From contig JADJNS010000004.1 in the NCBI GenBank assembly GCA_016714225.1, positions 62,001 to 126,000 of the forward strand: a stretch of 64,000 nt of DNA, in the 5' to 3' direction. The first letter of the stretch is position 1; each line of letters opens with the position of its first letter. The notes beneath the pieces are model-generated. The model was not told where the DNA came from. It searched no databases and worked only from the letters and a program-made list of their open reading frames with translations. The DNA comes from Archangiaceae bacterium. Its GTDB lineage: Bacteria; Myxococcota; Myxococcia; Myxococcales; Myxococcaceae. Below, piece after piece: positions 26,309-35,486 of the stretch. Made by a program: the position numbers and the translations under genes.

Positions 26309-27169
26309 ATGGCATTCGATCTCGATGGTTGGTTGAAGGTTCAGCAGGCGCGTGTCGAGCAGGCGCTCGGCGCCCGCATGCAAGAGCTCGCCGCGCGCGC
26401 GCCGGCGAAGCTGGCCGAGGCGATGGGCTACTCGCTGCTGGCCGGCGGCAAGCGGCTGAGGCCGGTGCTGTGTCTCGCCTTCGCCGACGCGGTCTCGCGC
26501 TCTACCAGCACGGCCGCCGACGCCCCGGCCTGCGCGGTCGAGATGGTGCACACGTACTCGCTGATTCACGATGACCTGCCGGCGATGGACGACGATGATC
26601 TGCGCCGCGGCCGGCCCACCAACCACAAGGTCTACGGCGAGGCGATGGCCATTCTCGCCGGCGACGCGCTGATGACCGACGCCTTCATCGGCCTCACTGG
26701 CCCGCTCGCCAACGAGCTGGCGATCGCGGCGGGCTCGTGGGGCATGGTGGGCGGGCAGGTGCTCGACATCGCCGAAGACCGCCCGGCCGAAGAGGGCTAC
26801 CTGCTCAAGCTGCACCGCGCCAAGACCGGAGCGCTCATCAAGTGCGCCTGCCGCATGGGCGCCATCGCCGGCGGCGGCAGCGCGGCCGACCTGGCGGCGG
26901 CCGAGACCTACGGCGACGCAGTGGGGCTGGGCTTTCAGATCGCCGACGACATTCTCGACGTCACCGCCAGCGCCGAGGCGATGGGCAAGCCCACCGGCGC
27001 CGACGCGGCCGCCGGGCGCCACACCTTTCCCGCGGTGGTGGGGCTCGAGCGCTCGCGCGCGCTGGCGCAAGAGCAGGTGCAGCGCGCGGTGAGCGCGATC
27101 GCCGCGCTCGAGCCGACCCCTGGCCCGCTCGCCGCGCTGGCCCGCTATGCGGTCGAGCGAAAGAGCTGA
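26309..27169 (+). CDS. ispA: Polyprenyl (farnesyl/geranylgeranyl) diphosphate synthase
   Basis: 286 residues. The first Asp-rich motif is in LIHDDLPAMDDDDLRRGRPT and the second in GFQIADDILDVTAS; AGGKRLRPVLCL and the GDAL segment are also standard. The YSLIHDDLPAMD context, with Tyr five residues before the first motif, equals that of E. coli IspA, consistent with a C15 product, but a C20 product cannot be excluded by eye. It condenses IPP with allylic diphosphates in isoprenoid synthesis. In many delta-type proteobacteria dxs lies between ispA and tlyA; here tlyA follows after 28 bases without dxs. Confidence 0.93.
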   Translation: MAFDLDGWLKVQQARVEQALGARMQELAARAPAKLAEAMGYSLLAGGKRLRPVLCLAFADAVSRSTSTAADAPACAVEMVHTYSLIHDDLPAMDDDDLRRGRPTNHKVYGEAMAILAGDALMTDAFIGLTGPLANELAIAAGSWGMVGGQVLDIAEDRPAEEGYLLKLHRAKTGALIKCACRMGAIAGGGSAADLAAAETYGDAVGLGFQIADDILDVTASAEAMGKPTGADAAAGRHTFPAVVGLERSRALAQEQVQRAVSAIAALEPTPGPLAALARYAVERKS

Positions 27170-27197
27170 CCTTGGGCCGGGGTGAGGGGCCCTCGCG

Positions 27198-27935
27198 GTG
27201 AGCTCTCGCACCGAGCGGCTCGACCAGCTGGTGGTCGAGCGCGGGCTGGCCGAGTCGCGCACCAGGGCGCAGGCGCTGATTCTCGCCGGCCAGGTGGTGG
27301 TGAATGATCAGCGCGTCGACAAGCCGGGCACCCGGGTGCCGCGTGACGCCGAGCTGCGCCTCAAGGGAGAGGTGCTGCCGTACGTCTCGCGCGGAGGCCT
27401 GAAGCTCGCCGCGGCGCTCGAGCACTTTCGTCTCGACGCGACCGGGCTCACCTGCGCAGACATCGGCGCCAGCACCGGCGGGTTCACCGACTGCCTGCTG
27501 CAGCGGGGCGCGGCGCGGGTGCACGCCATCGACGTCGGCTACGGGCAGCTGCACGAGAAGCTGCGCGCCGACCCGCGGGTGATCTCGCGCGAGCGGGTGA
27601 ACGCGCGCCACCTCACCGACGAAGATCTGCCCGAGACGGTGGGGGCGATGGTGATCGACGTCAGCTTCATCTCGCTCAAGCTGGTGCTGCCCAGCGTGCT
27701 GCCCAAGCTCGACGGCTGGCTGGTGGCGCTGGTGAAGCCGCAGTTCGAGGCCGGGCGTGAGGGCGTCGAGAAGGGCGGGGTGGTCAGAGACCCCCAGGTG
27801 CGCGCGGCCGCCATCGAAGGAGTGCGGGCGTTCGTGGCCGAGCAGGGCCTCGACGTGCTGGGGGTGATCGACTCGCCCACGCCCGGCCCGGCCGGCAACG
27901 TCGAGGCGCTGCTCGCCGCGCGACGCAAGGGCTGA
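27198..27935 (+). CDS. tlyA: TlyA-family rRNA 2'-O-methyltransferase
   Basis: 245 residues with a GTG start. An S4 RNA-binding domain occupies residues about 5-65 (RLDQLVVERGLAESRTRAQA), followed by a FtsJ-type methyltransferase with the SAM motif ADIGASTGGFTDCLLQRGA and MVIDVSFISLKLVLP, ending VKPQFEAGREGVEKGGVVRD. TlyA enzymes methylate 16S and 23S rRNA; the bacterial family is also annotated as hemolysin A for historical reasons. Length matches. It is the last gene of the rightward xseA operon and faces a leftward lipoprotein gene across 92 bases. Confidence 0.93.
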   Translation: MSSRTERLDQLVVERGLAESRTRAQALILAGQVVVNDQRVDKPGTRVPRDAELRLKGEVLPYVSRGGLKLAAALEHFRLDATGLTCADIGASTGGFTDCLLQRGAARVHAIDVGYGQLHEKLRADPRVISRERVNARHLTDEDLPETVGAMVIDVSFISLKLVLPSVLPKLDGWLVALVKPQFEAGREGVEKGGVVRDPQVRAAAIEGVRAFVAEQGLDVLGVIDSPTPGPAGNVEALLAARRKG

Positions 27936-28027
27936 GCGAAGGCCGCAGCGCCCGAAGCGCTCGCATCTGCGCTGCAGAGTCTCGTGGCCCCTTTCGGCTG
28001 CGCGCCTCGCTCAGGGTGAGCGGCCCC

Positions 28028-29647
28028 TCACGGGGTGCGAGCGGTGCGGTACTCGGTGAGGGTGAGGGGCTTCACCTGGTTCTTGCCGATGCGCAGCCAC
28101 GAGGTGCCGCCCTCGTCGATGGCGATGGTGAGCGCGTTCTGGGCGGTGTTGCCGCCGCCCTGCATCGAGTAGCGCCACACCTCTCCGTTGACCGGGTTGT
28201 CGAAGGCGACGATCTCGCTCGCGAACGGGGTGCCGGCGAGAATGTAGAAGTCGTTGCCCGAGCCCGGCTGCGCCCCCGAGATGGTGAGCGCGCCGCTGCT
28301 GGTGGCGGCGGTGCCATTGGGGTTCAAGATGTGGCCGTCGGCGTTGTCGAAGAACCAGATCTGATGGCTGCCGATGCCCGCCACCTTGCTGCCGCCCGCG
28401 AAGGGGAAGAGGTACGCGATCACTCCGGGCACCGCCACGCTGCGCCACCGCTGCGGGCAGGCGCTCACCCCTCCCTGGGTGCCGCAGGCCAGCACCTGGG
28501 TCTGGGTGGTCGAGTTGGTGACCGGCACCACGATGTAGACCGTGCGCGTGTCGGGGCTGAGCGCCACCGCCGGCGGGGTCTGTGGGTCCAAGAAGGCGAA
28601 GTTCTGCGTCACCAGCACCGACTCGGCGAAGGGCGCGCCGCCGGTGGCGTAGTTCACGAACTGAATGGTCTGGCTGCCCATGGTCGAGCCGAAGCCGGCC
28701 CGCCATGAGGGAATCAGCGCCGCTCCGCTGCTGGCGTCGAACCCCGGGGTGCCGTTGAGCACTCCCGGCGTCATCGAGAACCACGCCGTGTTGTTGGGGA
28801 AGGCGAGGCCGCTGCCGTGGCGAATCTTCGACAGCGCGGGCCCGGTCGAGACCGAGCTGTCCCAGATGAGCGCGTCGCCGTCGGGCCCCACCGCGAAGAC
28901 GTCGAGCGTGTCGCCGATGATCCCGCCGGTGACGTCGAGGTCACCCGGGCTGCCCCCGTTGGTGGTGAACGCGAAGGCGCCCTTGCCCGCCTCGTACAGC
29001 CAGCGCTGCCCGGTGGACTGCACCTTCTCGGAGATCGACGCGAAGTAGGTGCAGCCGAAGGGCAGCGACGCATTGATCGACACCACGTCACCGGCCAGGT
29101 TCACCCGGGCCAGCGAGAGGCCCGCACCGCTGGTGGCGCAGCCCACGAACGACGTCGGGGTGCTGCCGGCTCCGCCCTCGGCGATGAAGCTGTCGGGCAG
29201 CACGATGCCCTGCGCGATGGTGGGCTGCAGCACGCTCTCGACGGGAAAGAACGTGATCGCCACCGGCTGTGACTCGTTGTGCCGCGCGTCGTCGCACTCG
29301 ACGTGGGCGCGCAGGGTGAGGTTCGCGGCGATGCCCACCGCGCTGTAGAACTGCTTGAGGTCGCCGGGCACCACCTCGATCACCGTGTTCGGCCCGCGGT
29401 AGGTGGCGGTCTTGAAGGTGGTCGCGTTCTGCTGCAGCTGCAGCACCGCAACCCGATCGCAGCCGGTGACGTTCACGCTCACCGTGAACGCACGCCCCAC
29501 CACGTTCTGCGAGGTCGCCACCAGGAACACCTGGGGCGGGTCGGGCATCATCATGCACGCGTCGCCGATGCAGGTGTGCGTGTCACACTCGCAGCCCGCG
29601 ACCGCCGCGAGGGCGAAGCCGAGCAGTGCGCCGCGCATGGTCTTCAC
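28028..29647 (-). CDS. Cys-rich lipoprotein of unknown function
   Basis: 539 residues. The N-terminus MKTMRGALLGFALAAVAGC has a lipobox (AVAGC), so the protein is probably lipid-anchored. Right after the lipidated Cys comes a compact cysteine cluster (CECDTHTCIGDAC). The remainder is beta-rich with no recognised fold, perhaps a beta-propeller given repeated DGDALIW- and VFAVG-like strands. I took the GTG at 29647, which overlaps the TGA of the OmpA gene by four bases; an ATG at 29638 would also keep the lipobox. Coupling to the OmpA-family gene suggests a shared envelope role. Confidence 0.77.
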   Translation of the reverse strand: MKTMRGALLGFALAAVAGCECDTHTCIGDACMMMPDPPQVFLVATSQNVVGRAFTVSVNVTGCDRVAVLQLQQNATTFKTATYRGPNTVIEVVPGDLKQFYSAVGIAANLTLRAHVECDDARHNESQPVAITFFPVESVLQPTIAQGIVLPDSFIAEGGAGSTPTSFVGCATSGAGLSLARVNLAGDVVSINASLPFGCTYFASISEKVQSTGQRWLYEAGKGAFAFTTNGGSPGDLDVTGGIIGDTLDVFAVGPDGDALIWDSSVSTGPALSKIRHGSGLAFPNNTAWFSMTPGVLNGTPGFDASSGAALIPSWRAGFGSTMGSQTIQFVNYATGGAPFAESVLVTQNFAFLDPQTPPAVALSPDTRTVYIVVPVTNSTTQTQVLACGTQGGVSACPQRWRSVAVPGVIAYLFPFAGGSKVAGIGSHQIWFFDNADGHILNPNGTAATSSGALTISGAQPGSGNDFYILAGTPFASEIVAFDNPVNGEVWRYSMQGGGNTAQNALTIAIDEGGTSWLRIGKNQVKPLTLTEYRTARTP

Positions 29648-31854
29648 TTCTCCAGGATCAGGAACTCGACGCGGCGGTTGAGCTCGCGGCCCCGGGCGGT
29701 GAGGTTGGGGGCCACCGGCTTGCTGTCGCCGAAGCCCGCCGACTCGATGCGGCGGGGGTCGATGCCCTGGCCGATGAGGTAGCTGGCCACCGACGCGGCG
29801 CGATCTTCAGACAGCTTCTGGTTGAAAGCCTTGTCGCCGCGGTTGTCGGTGTGGCCCTCGACGCGCACCCGCTTCACGTTGTTCTTCACCATCACGTCGA
29901 CCACCTGCTGCAAAAGCGAGTACGAGTCGGCGAGAATGGTGGCCTTGCCGGTGGCGAAGTGCACCTGCTGGGCGATCTCGATCTTGTCGTCCTTGATGAT
30001 CGCCAACATCTTCTTGGGAGCGGGCGCCAGCTCGAAGGCGAGCGGCAGCTCGGCGCCGGCGGTGAGCGCCACGTCTTTCTGCTGCGAGAGAAAGCCCTCG
30101 GCGGTGACGCTGACGGTGTAGGTGCCGGCCGAGGCTTCGACCTTCACCGGCTCTTTGACGTCTTTCACCGTGGAGACGGTCTTGGTCTCGGTGCCGGCCA
30201 CCACCACGTTGGCGGCGATCGGCTTCTTGTTGCCCGAGACGGTGATGACGAACGAGGCCAGCTTTTCGACCGGCTCGAGCGAGAGCTGCACCTTGTTCGA
30301 CTTGCCGGTCTCGACCTTGAGCTCTTGCTCGATGTCTTTGTAGCCGTCGCGGCTGGCCTTGAGCTTCACCGGCCCCGGAGGCAGGTCGTAGGTGAGGAAG
30401 CGGCCGCCCTCGGCGTCGCTGGCCACCGGCGGCAGGCCCGAGCCCACCATCGCCACCAGCACCCCCGAGATGGGCTTGTTGGTCTTCGCGTCGACCACCG
30501 TGCCCTCGACCTTGCCGGTCTTGGGCGCCTCGGCGACCTTCTTCTCGGCGGTGCGCTCGCGCACGGTCTCGACGATCTTGGTCTCGCCGCGCTGGAAGGG
30601 GTCGATGTTGAACGACGCGTTGAAGAGGAAGTTCCACGGGGCGGTGGCGGCCATGCCCAGGCCGACGCTGCGGGCCAGGCCCAGGTCGAAGCCGAGCGCG
30701 AGGGTGAGATCTTTCACCGCGGTGACCTTGAGCCCCAGGCCCAGCTTCTGCGGCATCGCCGAGGTCACGTCGACCCTCACCCCGTCGGGGCCGGTGAACT
30801 GGTTGCCCGGCACGCCCAGCGGGCCGGCCAGGGTGTACTCGATGAACGGCGTGACGACGGGGAAGGGGACCTCGACGCCGAAGCCGAAGTCGATGCGGTT
30901 GTAGCGGTTGATCGCCAGGGCGAACTCTTCGCTCGCGTTCAGGGTCTGGTTGGTGACCAGGCCGCTGGTGCTGTCGATGGTGGCCCCCAGGTTCAGCGAG
31001 AACACCACCGGGAACTTGTAGGTGAGCGCGCGGAAGTCGTAGGTCGCGATGAGGCTCGGCTTGAAGCCCACCGCGAAGCGGTCGATGCTCTGGTTGCCCA
31101 CCGCGCTGAAGGTGAGCAGGCGCAGGTCGAGGCCCAGGTAGAAGCCGCGCAGCGCCGAGTCGGCGTTCTTGCTGAGTTGAATCGCGCCCTTCACCCCGAG
31201 GGTGAGATCTCCCAACGCCTGAATCAGGTTCGGCGAGGTGCGCGAGTTGGTGTTCGCGGTGGCGCTGTAGCCCAGGTACGCCTCGAGAAAGCTGACCGGC
31301 ACCCACGACACCGCGAAGGTGCCCGAGCTGCGAATGTTCTGCGCGGTGCGAACCGGAAAGTCGTTCAGGTTGTTGTACTCGCCGAGCAGCGAGAAGCGCA
31401 GCACGCCCTTGGGCCCCAGCTTCGCGCTCTGCAGGTGAATCAGGCCGATGCCCACCGCGCCCACCGTGGTGCGGTGGTTCTCGTCTTGGAGCCCGTGACC
31501 CCAGGTCGAGGGGCTGTGGTGCTCGGTGCCCGGCTCGACGCGCTCTCTGCGCGAGACCACCGGCAGGCCGTCGGAAGAGGTGGCCGCCGCGCCAGGCGCC
31601 GGAGAGTTCTGGGGAATCGGTCGCCCCGCCTCGGCGGCGCGCAGCCGCTCTTCGACCCGGCCCTTGGCGGAGGGATCCTGATGGGGGGGAGCGGGCTCGT
31701 CTTTCCTTGGCTCGTCTTTCTTCTTGGGCGGGTCGGCCTTCTTGGGCGTCTCGGCCGGCGGCGGCTGGTTCGCGGGGAACGTCGTCCATTCGTCGTTCTG
31801 GGCGAGCGCAGGAAGTGCGACGACCCAGGCGGCGAGGAGAATCGAGCCTTTCAT
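29644..31854 (-). CDS. OmpA-family outer-membrane protein with carboxypeptidase-regulatory-like repeats
   Basis: 736 residues with a signal peptide (MKGSILLAAWVVALPALA). A Pro/Lys-rich segment follows, then a probable beta-barrel (about residues 110-420) containing many alternating strands. Residues about 445-620 have Ig-like or carboxypeptidase-regulatory-like units (VEGTVVDAKTNKPISGVLVA, LKASRDGYKDIEQELKVE). The C-terminal 110 residues are an OmpA peptidoglycan-binding domain (VEGHTDNRGDKAFNQKLSED, then RIESAGFGDSKPVAPN). It likely links the outer membrane to peptidoglycan. The lipoprotein gene downstream overlaps it. Confidence 0.9.
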   Translation of the reverse strand: MKGSILLAAWVVALPALAQNDEWTTFPANQPPPAETPKKADPPKKKDEPRKDEPAPPHQDPSAKGRVEERLRAAEAGRPIPQNSPAPGAAATSSDGLPVVSRRERVEPGTEHHSPSTWGHGLQDENHRTTVGAVGIGLIHLQSAKLGPKGVLRFSLLGEYNNLNDFPVRTAQNIRSSGTFAVSWVPVSFLEAYLGYSATANTNSRTSPNLIQALGDLTLGVKGAIQLSKNADSALRGFYLGLDLRLLTFSAVGNQSIDRFAVGFKPSLIATYDFRALTYKFPVVFSLNLGATIDSTSGLVTNQTLNASEEFALAINRYNRIDFGFGVEVPFPVVTPFIEYTLAGPLGVPGNQFTGPDGVRVDVTSAMPQKLGLGLKVTAVKDLTLALGFDLGLARSVGLGMAATAPWNFLFNASFNIDPFQRGETKIVETVRERTAEKKVAEAPKTGKVEGTVVDAKTNKPISGVLVAMVGSGLPPVASDAEGGRFLTYDLPPGPVKLKASRDGYKDIEQELKVETGKSNKVQLSLEPVEKLASFVITVSGNKKPIAANVVVAGTETKTVSTVKDVKEPVKVEASAGTYTVSVTAEGFLSQQKDVALTAGAELPLAFELAPAPKKMLAIIKDDKIEIAQQVHFATGKATILADSYSLLQQVVDVMVKNNVKRVRVEGHTDNRGDKAFNQKLSEDRAASVASYLIGQGIDPRRIESAGFGDSKPVAPNLTARGRELNRRVEFLILEK

Positions 31855-32014
31855 TGAATGCCTTTGTCGAGTGACGGCCGGAATTGAGGCGGGCGGACTC
31901 TACATGGCGAACACGTCGGTGTGCCACCTACCTGAAGGGTCGCCGCCATCGGCTCACAGTGGCACCAGCGCGTCACAGCGATCACCAGAATCGTCGCCTC
32001 AGTTAGACTCGGGT

Positions 32015-33847
32015 GTGGTGTCGCCGGTGATTTTGATCTGTCTGGCTGCTTCAGGCGCTCCTGCGAAGCGGCCGCACGTCGACTACCAGGCGATGCACGA
32101 GGCGATGTCGCCCTCGCAAGAGCCCAGCGAGCGCTTCAGCTCGGCGGCGAGCTACGCGCACTACCTCAAGGCGCGGCTGCTCCACCACGACGGAGACCAC
32201 CGCGGCGCGCTCGACGAGCTGCGGCTGGCGCTGGCCTCGGACGACCAGAACCCGTTTCTGATGACCGAGCTGGCCGAAGAGCACGCGCGGCTCGGTGAGC
32301 TCGACCGCGCCGAAGGTCAGCTGCACAAGGTGCTCGACCGCTTCCCCAACCATGCCGCGGCGCAGCTGCTGATGGGCCGGGTGCTGTTCGAGGGCCAGAA
32401 GATCGTGCGCGCGCGCGCGGCGCTCAAGAGCGCCATTCGCTTGAAGCCGCGCGACCCCGACGCCTACCTGGTGCTGACCCAGCTGTGGCTCGACCAGGGC
32501 AAGCCCGACGAGGCGGTGAAGGTGGTCGAAGAGCTGTCGACGGCGCTGCCCGGAGAGCCGGTCGGCTACAAGCGGCTGGGCATGGCGCTGGCCGAGCGCA
32601 ACGACAACGCGCGCGCCGAGAAGCTGCTCGCCAAGGCCGTCGAGCGAGACCCCGGCGACGCCGAGGCGTGGATCACGCTGGGCCAGATCTTCGAGACCAC
32701 CAGCCGGCTGCCCAAGGCAGAAGACGCCTACGTGAAGGCGCTCGAGCGCGACCCCGAGAACCGCGACGTGCTGCTGGCGGCGGGGCGCCTGGCGCTGCGG
32801 CAAGACGCCACCCAGCGGGCGCGCGCGTACTTCGAGCAGCTGCTCTCGTTCTCGAAAGACCCCGAGCTGGCGGTGAAGGTGGCCTTCTCGTACCTGGCGA
32901 TGCGGCAGATGGGCGCCGCGGTCGAGGTGCTCGACAACGCGCGGGTCACCGCCAGCGAGCCCCGGCTGCACTTCTACGCCGGGCTGGTGCACGAGCGCAT
33001 GCACAGCTGGCAGAAAGCAGCCGACGCGTACGGCGCGGTCACGGCCGACGCGGGAGACCTGTTCCACGAGTCGCGGTTGCACCGCGCGAACTGCCTCTCG
33101 TCGCTGGGCAAGCACCAGGCAGCGCTCGACCTGTACAAGAAGGGGCTGGAAGATCGCCCCGACTACCAGCCCCTGCTCCCCGCGTACGCGCGCGGGCTCG
33201 AGCGCGCCAACCAGGCCAAAGAGGCCGAGCTGGTGCTGGCGCGGGCGCTCGCCGACAAGCCCACCCCCGAGAGCTTCGAGGCGCTGGCCGGCCTGTACGA
33301 GCGCCAGGGCCGGCTGGCCGACGCCATCTCGCTGCTGACCGATGCGCTGCGCAAGCGGCCCCGCGACGAGCTGCTGCTCTACGCGCTGGGCGCGGTCTAC
33401 GAGCGCAAGGGCGAGGTGCAGAAGTCGCTCGAGAAGATGCGCGCGGTGCTCGACGTGAACCCCGACAACGCCAACGCGATGAACTTCATCGGCTACACGC
33501 TGGCCGATCGCGGGCTCGACTTCGACGAGGCCGAGAAGCTGCTCACCCGCGCGCTCGAGCTCAAGCCCGACACGGCGGCGTACCTCGACTCGCTGGGCTG
33601 GGTGTTCTTCAAGAAGGGCGACACCGGCAAGGCGATCGACACGCTCGAGCGGGCCACCGAGGTCTCGCCGGGCGAGCCCACCATCGAAGAGCACCTGGGC
33701 GACGCCTACGCCCGGGGCTCGAGGCCCTCTGACGCGATGGCCCGCTACAAGCGCGCGCTCGAGACGCTCAAAGAGGCGCCCGAGCTCGCCGACAGCAAGA
33801 CCCAGAAGAGCGCGCTCGAGAAGAAGCTGCGCGCGCTGGAAAAGTGA
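32015..33847 (+). CDS. TPR-repeat protein, exported
   Basis: 610 residues from a GTG at 32015 (an adjacent GTG at 32018 is equally possible; longer in-frame extensions would run into the divergent OmpA promoter region). The start VVSPVILICLAASGAPA is a short signal peptide. Fifteen or more tetratricopeptide-type helix pairs fill the rest, for example GDAEAWITLGQIFETTSRLP and PDNANAMNFIGYTLADRGLD. TPR arrays mediate protein-protein contacts; myxobacterial genomes hold many such periplasmic scaffolds. It is divergent from the OmpA operon across 160 bases, where a TTAGACT near 32003 may be a -10 element. Confidence 0.83.
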   Translation: MVSPVILICLAASGAPAKRPHVDYQAMHEAMSPSQEPSERFSSAASYAHYLKARLLHHDGDHRGALDELRLALASDDQNPFLMTELAEEHARLGELDRAEGQLHKVLDRFPNHAAAQLLMGRVLFEGQKIVRARAALKSAIRLKPRDPDAYLVLTQLWLDQGKPDEAVKVVEELSTALPGEPVGYKRLGMALAERNDNARAEKLLAKAVERDPGDAEAWITLGQIFETTSRLPKAEDAYVKALERDPENRDVLLAAGRLALRQDATQRARAYFEQLLSFSKDPELAVKVAFSYLAMRQMGAAVEVLDNARVTASEPRLHFYAGLVHERMHSWQKAADAYGAVTADAGDLFHESRLHRANCLSSLGKHQAALDLYKKGLEDRPDYQPLLPAYARGLERANQAKEAELVLARALADKPTPESFEALAGLYERQGRLADAISLLTDALRKRPRDELLLYALGAVYERKGEVQKSLEKMRAVLDVNPDNANAMNFIGYTLADRGLDFDEAEKLLTRALELKPDTAAYLDSLGWVFFKKGDTGKAIDTLERATEVSPGEPTIEEHLGDAYARGSRPSDAMARYKRALETLKEAPELADSKTQKSALEKKLRALEK

Positions 33848-33920
33848 CGCCTCGTTTTCGGCGTTCAGTGCGAATGCTTTGTCGACGCGCGCGCTTTTTT
33901 GCGTAAGGTGCGTGCTCCGC

Positions 33921-34757
33921 ATGAGCCGGCGAGACGAGGGCTTCTTCTCCGCGAGAGACAACACGCGGCTCTACTGGCAGTCGCAGCTGCCGGACGGTGA
34001 GTTCACGTCGGTGGTGGGCGTGGTGCACGGCTACGGAGACCACTCGGGCCGGTACCGCCGGGTGATCGACTACCTGGTGAGCCAAGGGCACGGGGTGCTG
34101 GCGTTCGACTACCGCGGCCACGGCAAGGCCGACGGCAAGCGCGGCCACGTCACCGAGTGGAGCGAGTACCTGGGCGACATGGAGGTGTTCTGGGCGCGGG
34201 TGCGGCAGCTCGCCTCGGGCAAGCCGACCTTCGTGCTGGCCCACAGCCACGGCGGGCTGATGGCCACCCACTTCGCGGCCCGTCGGCCCGAGGGCTTGAA
34301 GGGGCTGGTGCTCTCGGCTCCGTTCTACCGGCTGGCGATGAAGCCGCCGCGGGTGAAGACCTTCGCCGCGACGCTGCTCGCCAACGTGCTGCCCTCGGTT
34401 CCGGTGGCCACCGGCCTGTCTCCCGCGCTGCTGTCGCGCGACGTCGAGTGGCAGCGCGAGACCGCCGAAGACCCGCTCTACGGCAAGGCGGCGACGCCGC
34501 GCTGGTACGTCGAGCACCGCAAGGCGCAAGAGGCGCTCACCGGCCTGGGGGCGCAGCTGGTGTTGCCGGTGCTGATGGTGACCGGCGGTTCAGACCCGGT
34601 GGCGTCGACGCCCGCCGCGCGTGGCTTCTTCGAGACCATCGCGAGCAGCGACAAGACGTACAAAGAGTACCCGGGCATGTTGCACGAAGTGCTTTGCGAG
34701 CAGGGCAAGGAAGAAGTGTGGGCCGACATTTCACGTTGGCTATCGGCACACCGGTGA
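33921..34757 (+). CDS. Alpha/beta hydrolase, monoacylglycerol-lipase-like
   Basis: 278 residues; the ATG at 33921 is preferred to an earlier in-frame start because the fold begins just after it. The oxyanion segment VVHGYGDHSGRYRRVIDYLV and AFDYRGHGKADGKRGHV match lysophospholipase/monoacylglycerol lipases of the serine aminopeptidase S33 type. The nucleophile elbow is AHSHGG, the acid lies in TGGSDPVAS and the His in GMLHEVL. It should hydrolyse a lipid ester. It stands just upstream of the bactofilin genes with a 37-base gap; no functional link is implied. Confidence 0.88.
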   Translation: MSRRDEGFFSARDNTRLYWQSQLPDGEFTSVVGVVHGYGDHSGRYRRVIDYLVSQGHGVLAFDYRGHGKADGKRGHVTEWSEYLGDMEVFWARVRQLASGKPTFVLAHSHGGLMATHFAARRPEGLKGLVLSAPFYRLAMKPPRVKTFAATLLANVLPSVPVATGLSPALLSRDVEWQRETAEDPLYGKAATPRWYVEHRKAQEALTGLGAQLVLPVLMVTGGSDPVASTPAARGFFETIASSDKTYKEYPGMLHEVLCEQGKEEVWADISRWLSAHR

Positions 34758-34794
34758 CCTAGAAACTTCGTCAGCGAAGGGAGGCGTCGGCATC

Positions 34795-35139
34795 ATGGCG
34801 CAGGGAGAGCAGAGCAACATCATCGGCAAGGGCATCATCATTCGCGGCAGCCTGTCGGGCGGCGGCGATCTGGTGATCGAGGGCCGGGTCGAGGGGCAGA
34901 TCTCGCTCAAGAACCACCTCACCATCGAGGGGTCGGGCAAGGTGCAAGCCGACATTCGCGCCGACGAGCTGACCATCAACGGCGAGGCGGCGGGCAACAT
35001 CGACGCGTCTTCCCGGGTGGCGATCAACTCCAGCGCGAAGGTGAACGGCGACATCAAGGCGACACGTGTCGTGATTGAGGACGGCGCGGTGTTCAACGGG
35101 TCCATCGAGATGGACGTCAAGCTGCCCGACGACATCTGA
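34795..35139 (+). CDS. bacN: Bactofilin BacN
   Basis: 114 residues, ATG preceded by GAAGGGAGG. The bactofilin beta-helix (DUF583) is evident from regularly spaced turns: GDLVIEGRVEGQISLKNHLT, KVQADIRADELTINGEAAGN and VNGDIKATRVVIEDGAVFNG. Bactofilins self-assemble into nucleotide-free filaments. In M. xanthus three adjacent paralogues, BacN, BacO and BacP, form a scaffold that positions the ParABS chromosome segregation machinery, with the gene padC next to them. The same four-gene order occurs here, which is why I assign the names. Confidence 0.9.
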   Translation: MAQGEQSNIIGKGIIIRGSLSGGGDLVIEGRVEGQISLKNHLTIEGSGKVQADIRADELTINGEAAGNIDASSRVAINSSAKVNGDIKATRVVIEDGAVFNGSIEMDVKLPDDI

Positions 35140-35152
35140 AAGGAAAACTCAC

Positions 35153-35476
35153 ATGGCCAACACCATCATCGGTTCGAGCATCGTGATCGACGGAGAGATC
35201 TCCGGAGACGAAGACCTGGTCATTCAGGGCACGGTGAAAGGCAAGATCACCCTGAAAGAGAGCCTGTTCGTCGAGGGCTCGGGCGTGGTCGAAGCCGACA
35301 TCGACACCCAGAACGTCGAGATCGCCGGTCGGGTCACCGGCAACATCGCCGCCAGCGACAAGGTCGAGCTGAAGACCGACTGCCGCGTCGTCGGCGACAT
35401 CAAGGCTCCTCGCATCCTCATTGCCGACGGAGCCAGCTTCAAGGGCAACGTCGACATGGATGTGAAGGAACGCTGA
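35153..35476 (+). CDS. bacO: Bactofilin BacO
   Basis: 107 residues with AAGGAAAA before the ATG. The same beta-helix pattern is seen (DEDLVIQGTVKGKITLKESL, VVEADIDTQNVEIAGRVTGN), and the ends are short. BacN, BacO and BacP in this cluster are about 107-196 residues and share the core repeats, so they are tandem paralogues that probably co-polymerise. Thirteen bases separate it from bacN and ten from bacP, which indicates one transcript. Confidence 0.9.
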   Translation: MANTIIGSSIVIDGEISGDEDLVIQGTVKGKITLKESLFVEGSGVVEADIDTQNVEIAGRVTGNIAASDKVELKTDCRVVGDIKAPRILIADGASFKGNVDMDVKER

Positions 35477-35486
35477 GAGAACCACC

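Noticed and set aside
29626..31857. Open frame of 743 codons on the plus strand
   Set aside because: Antisense to the OmpA-family gene, which has a signal peptide and a clear OmpA domain.
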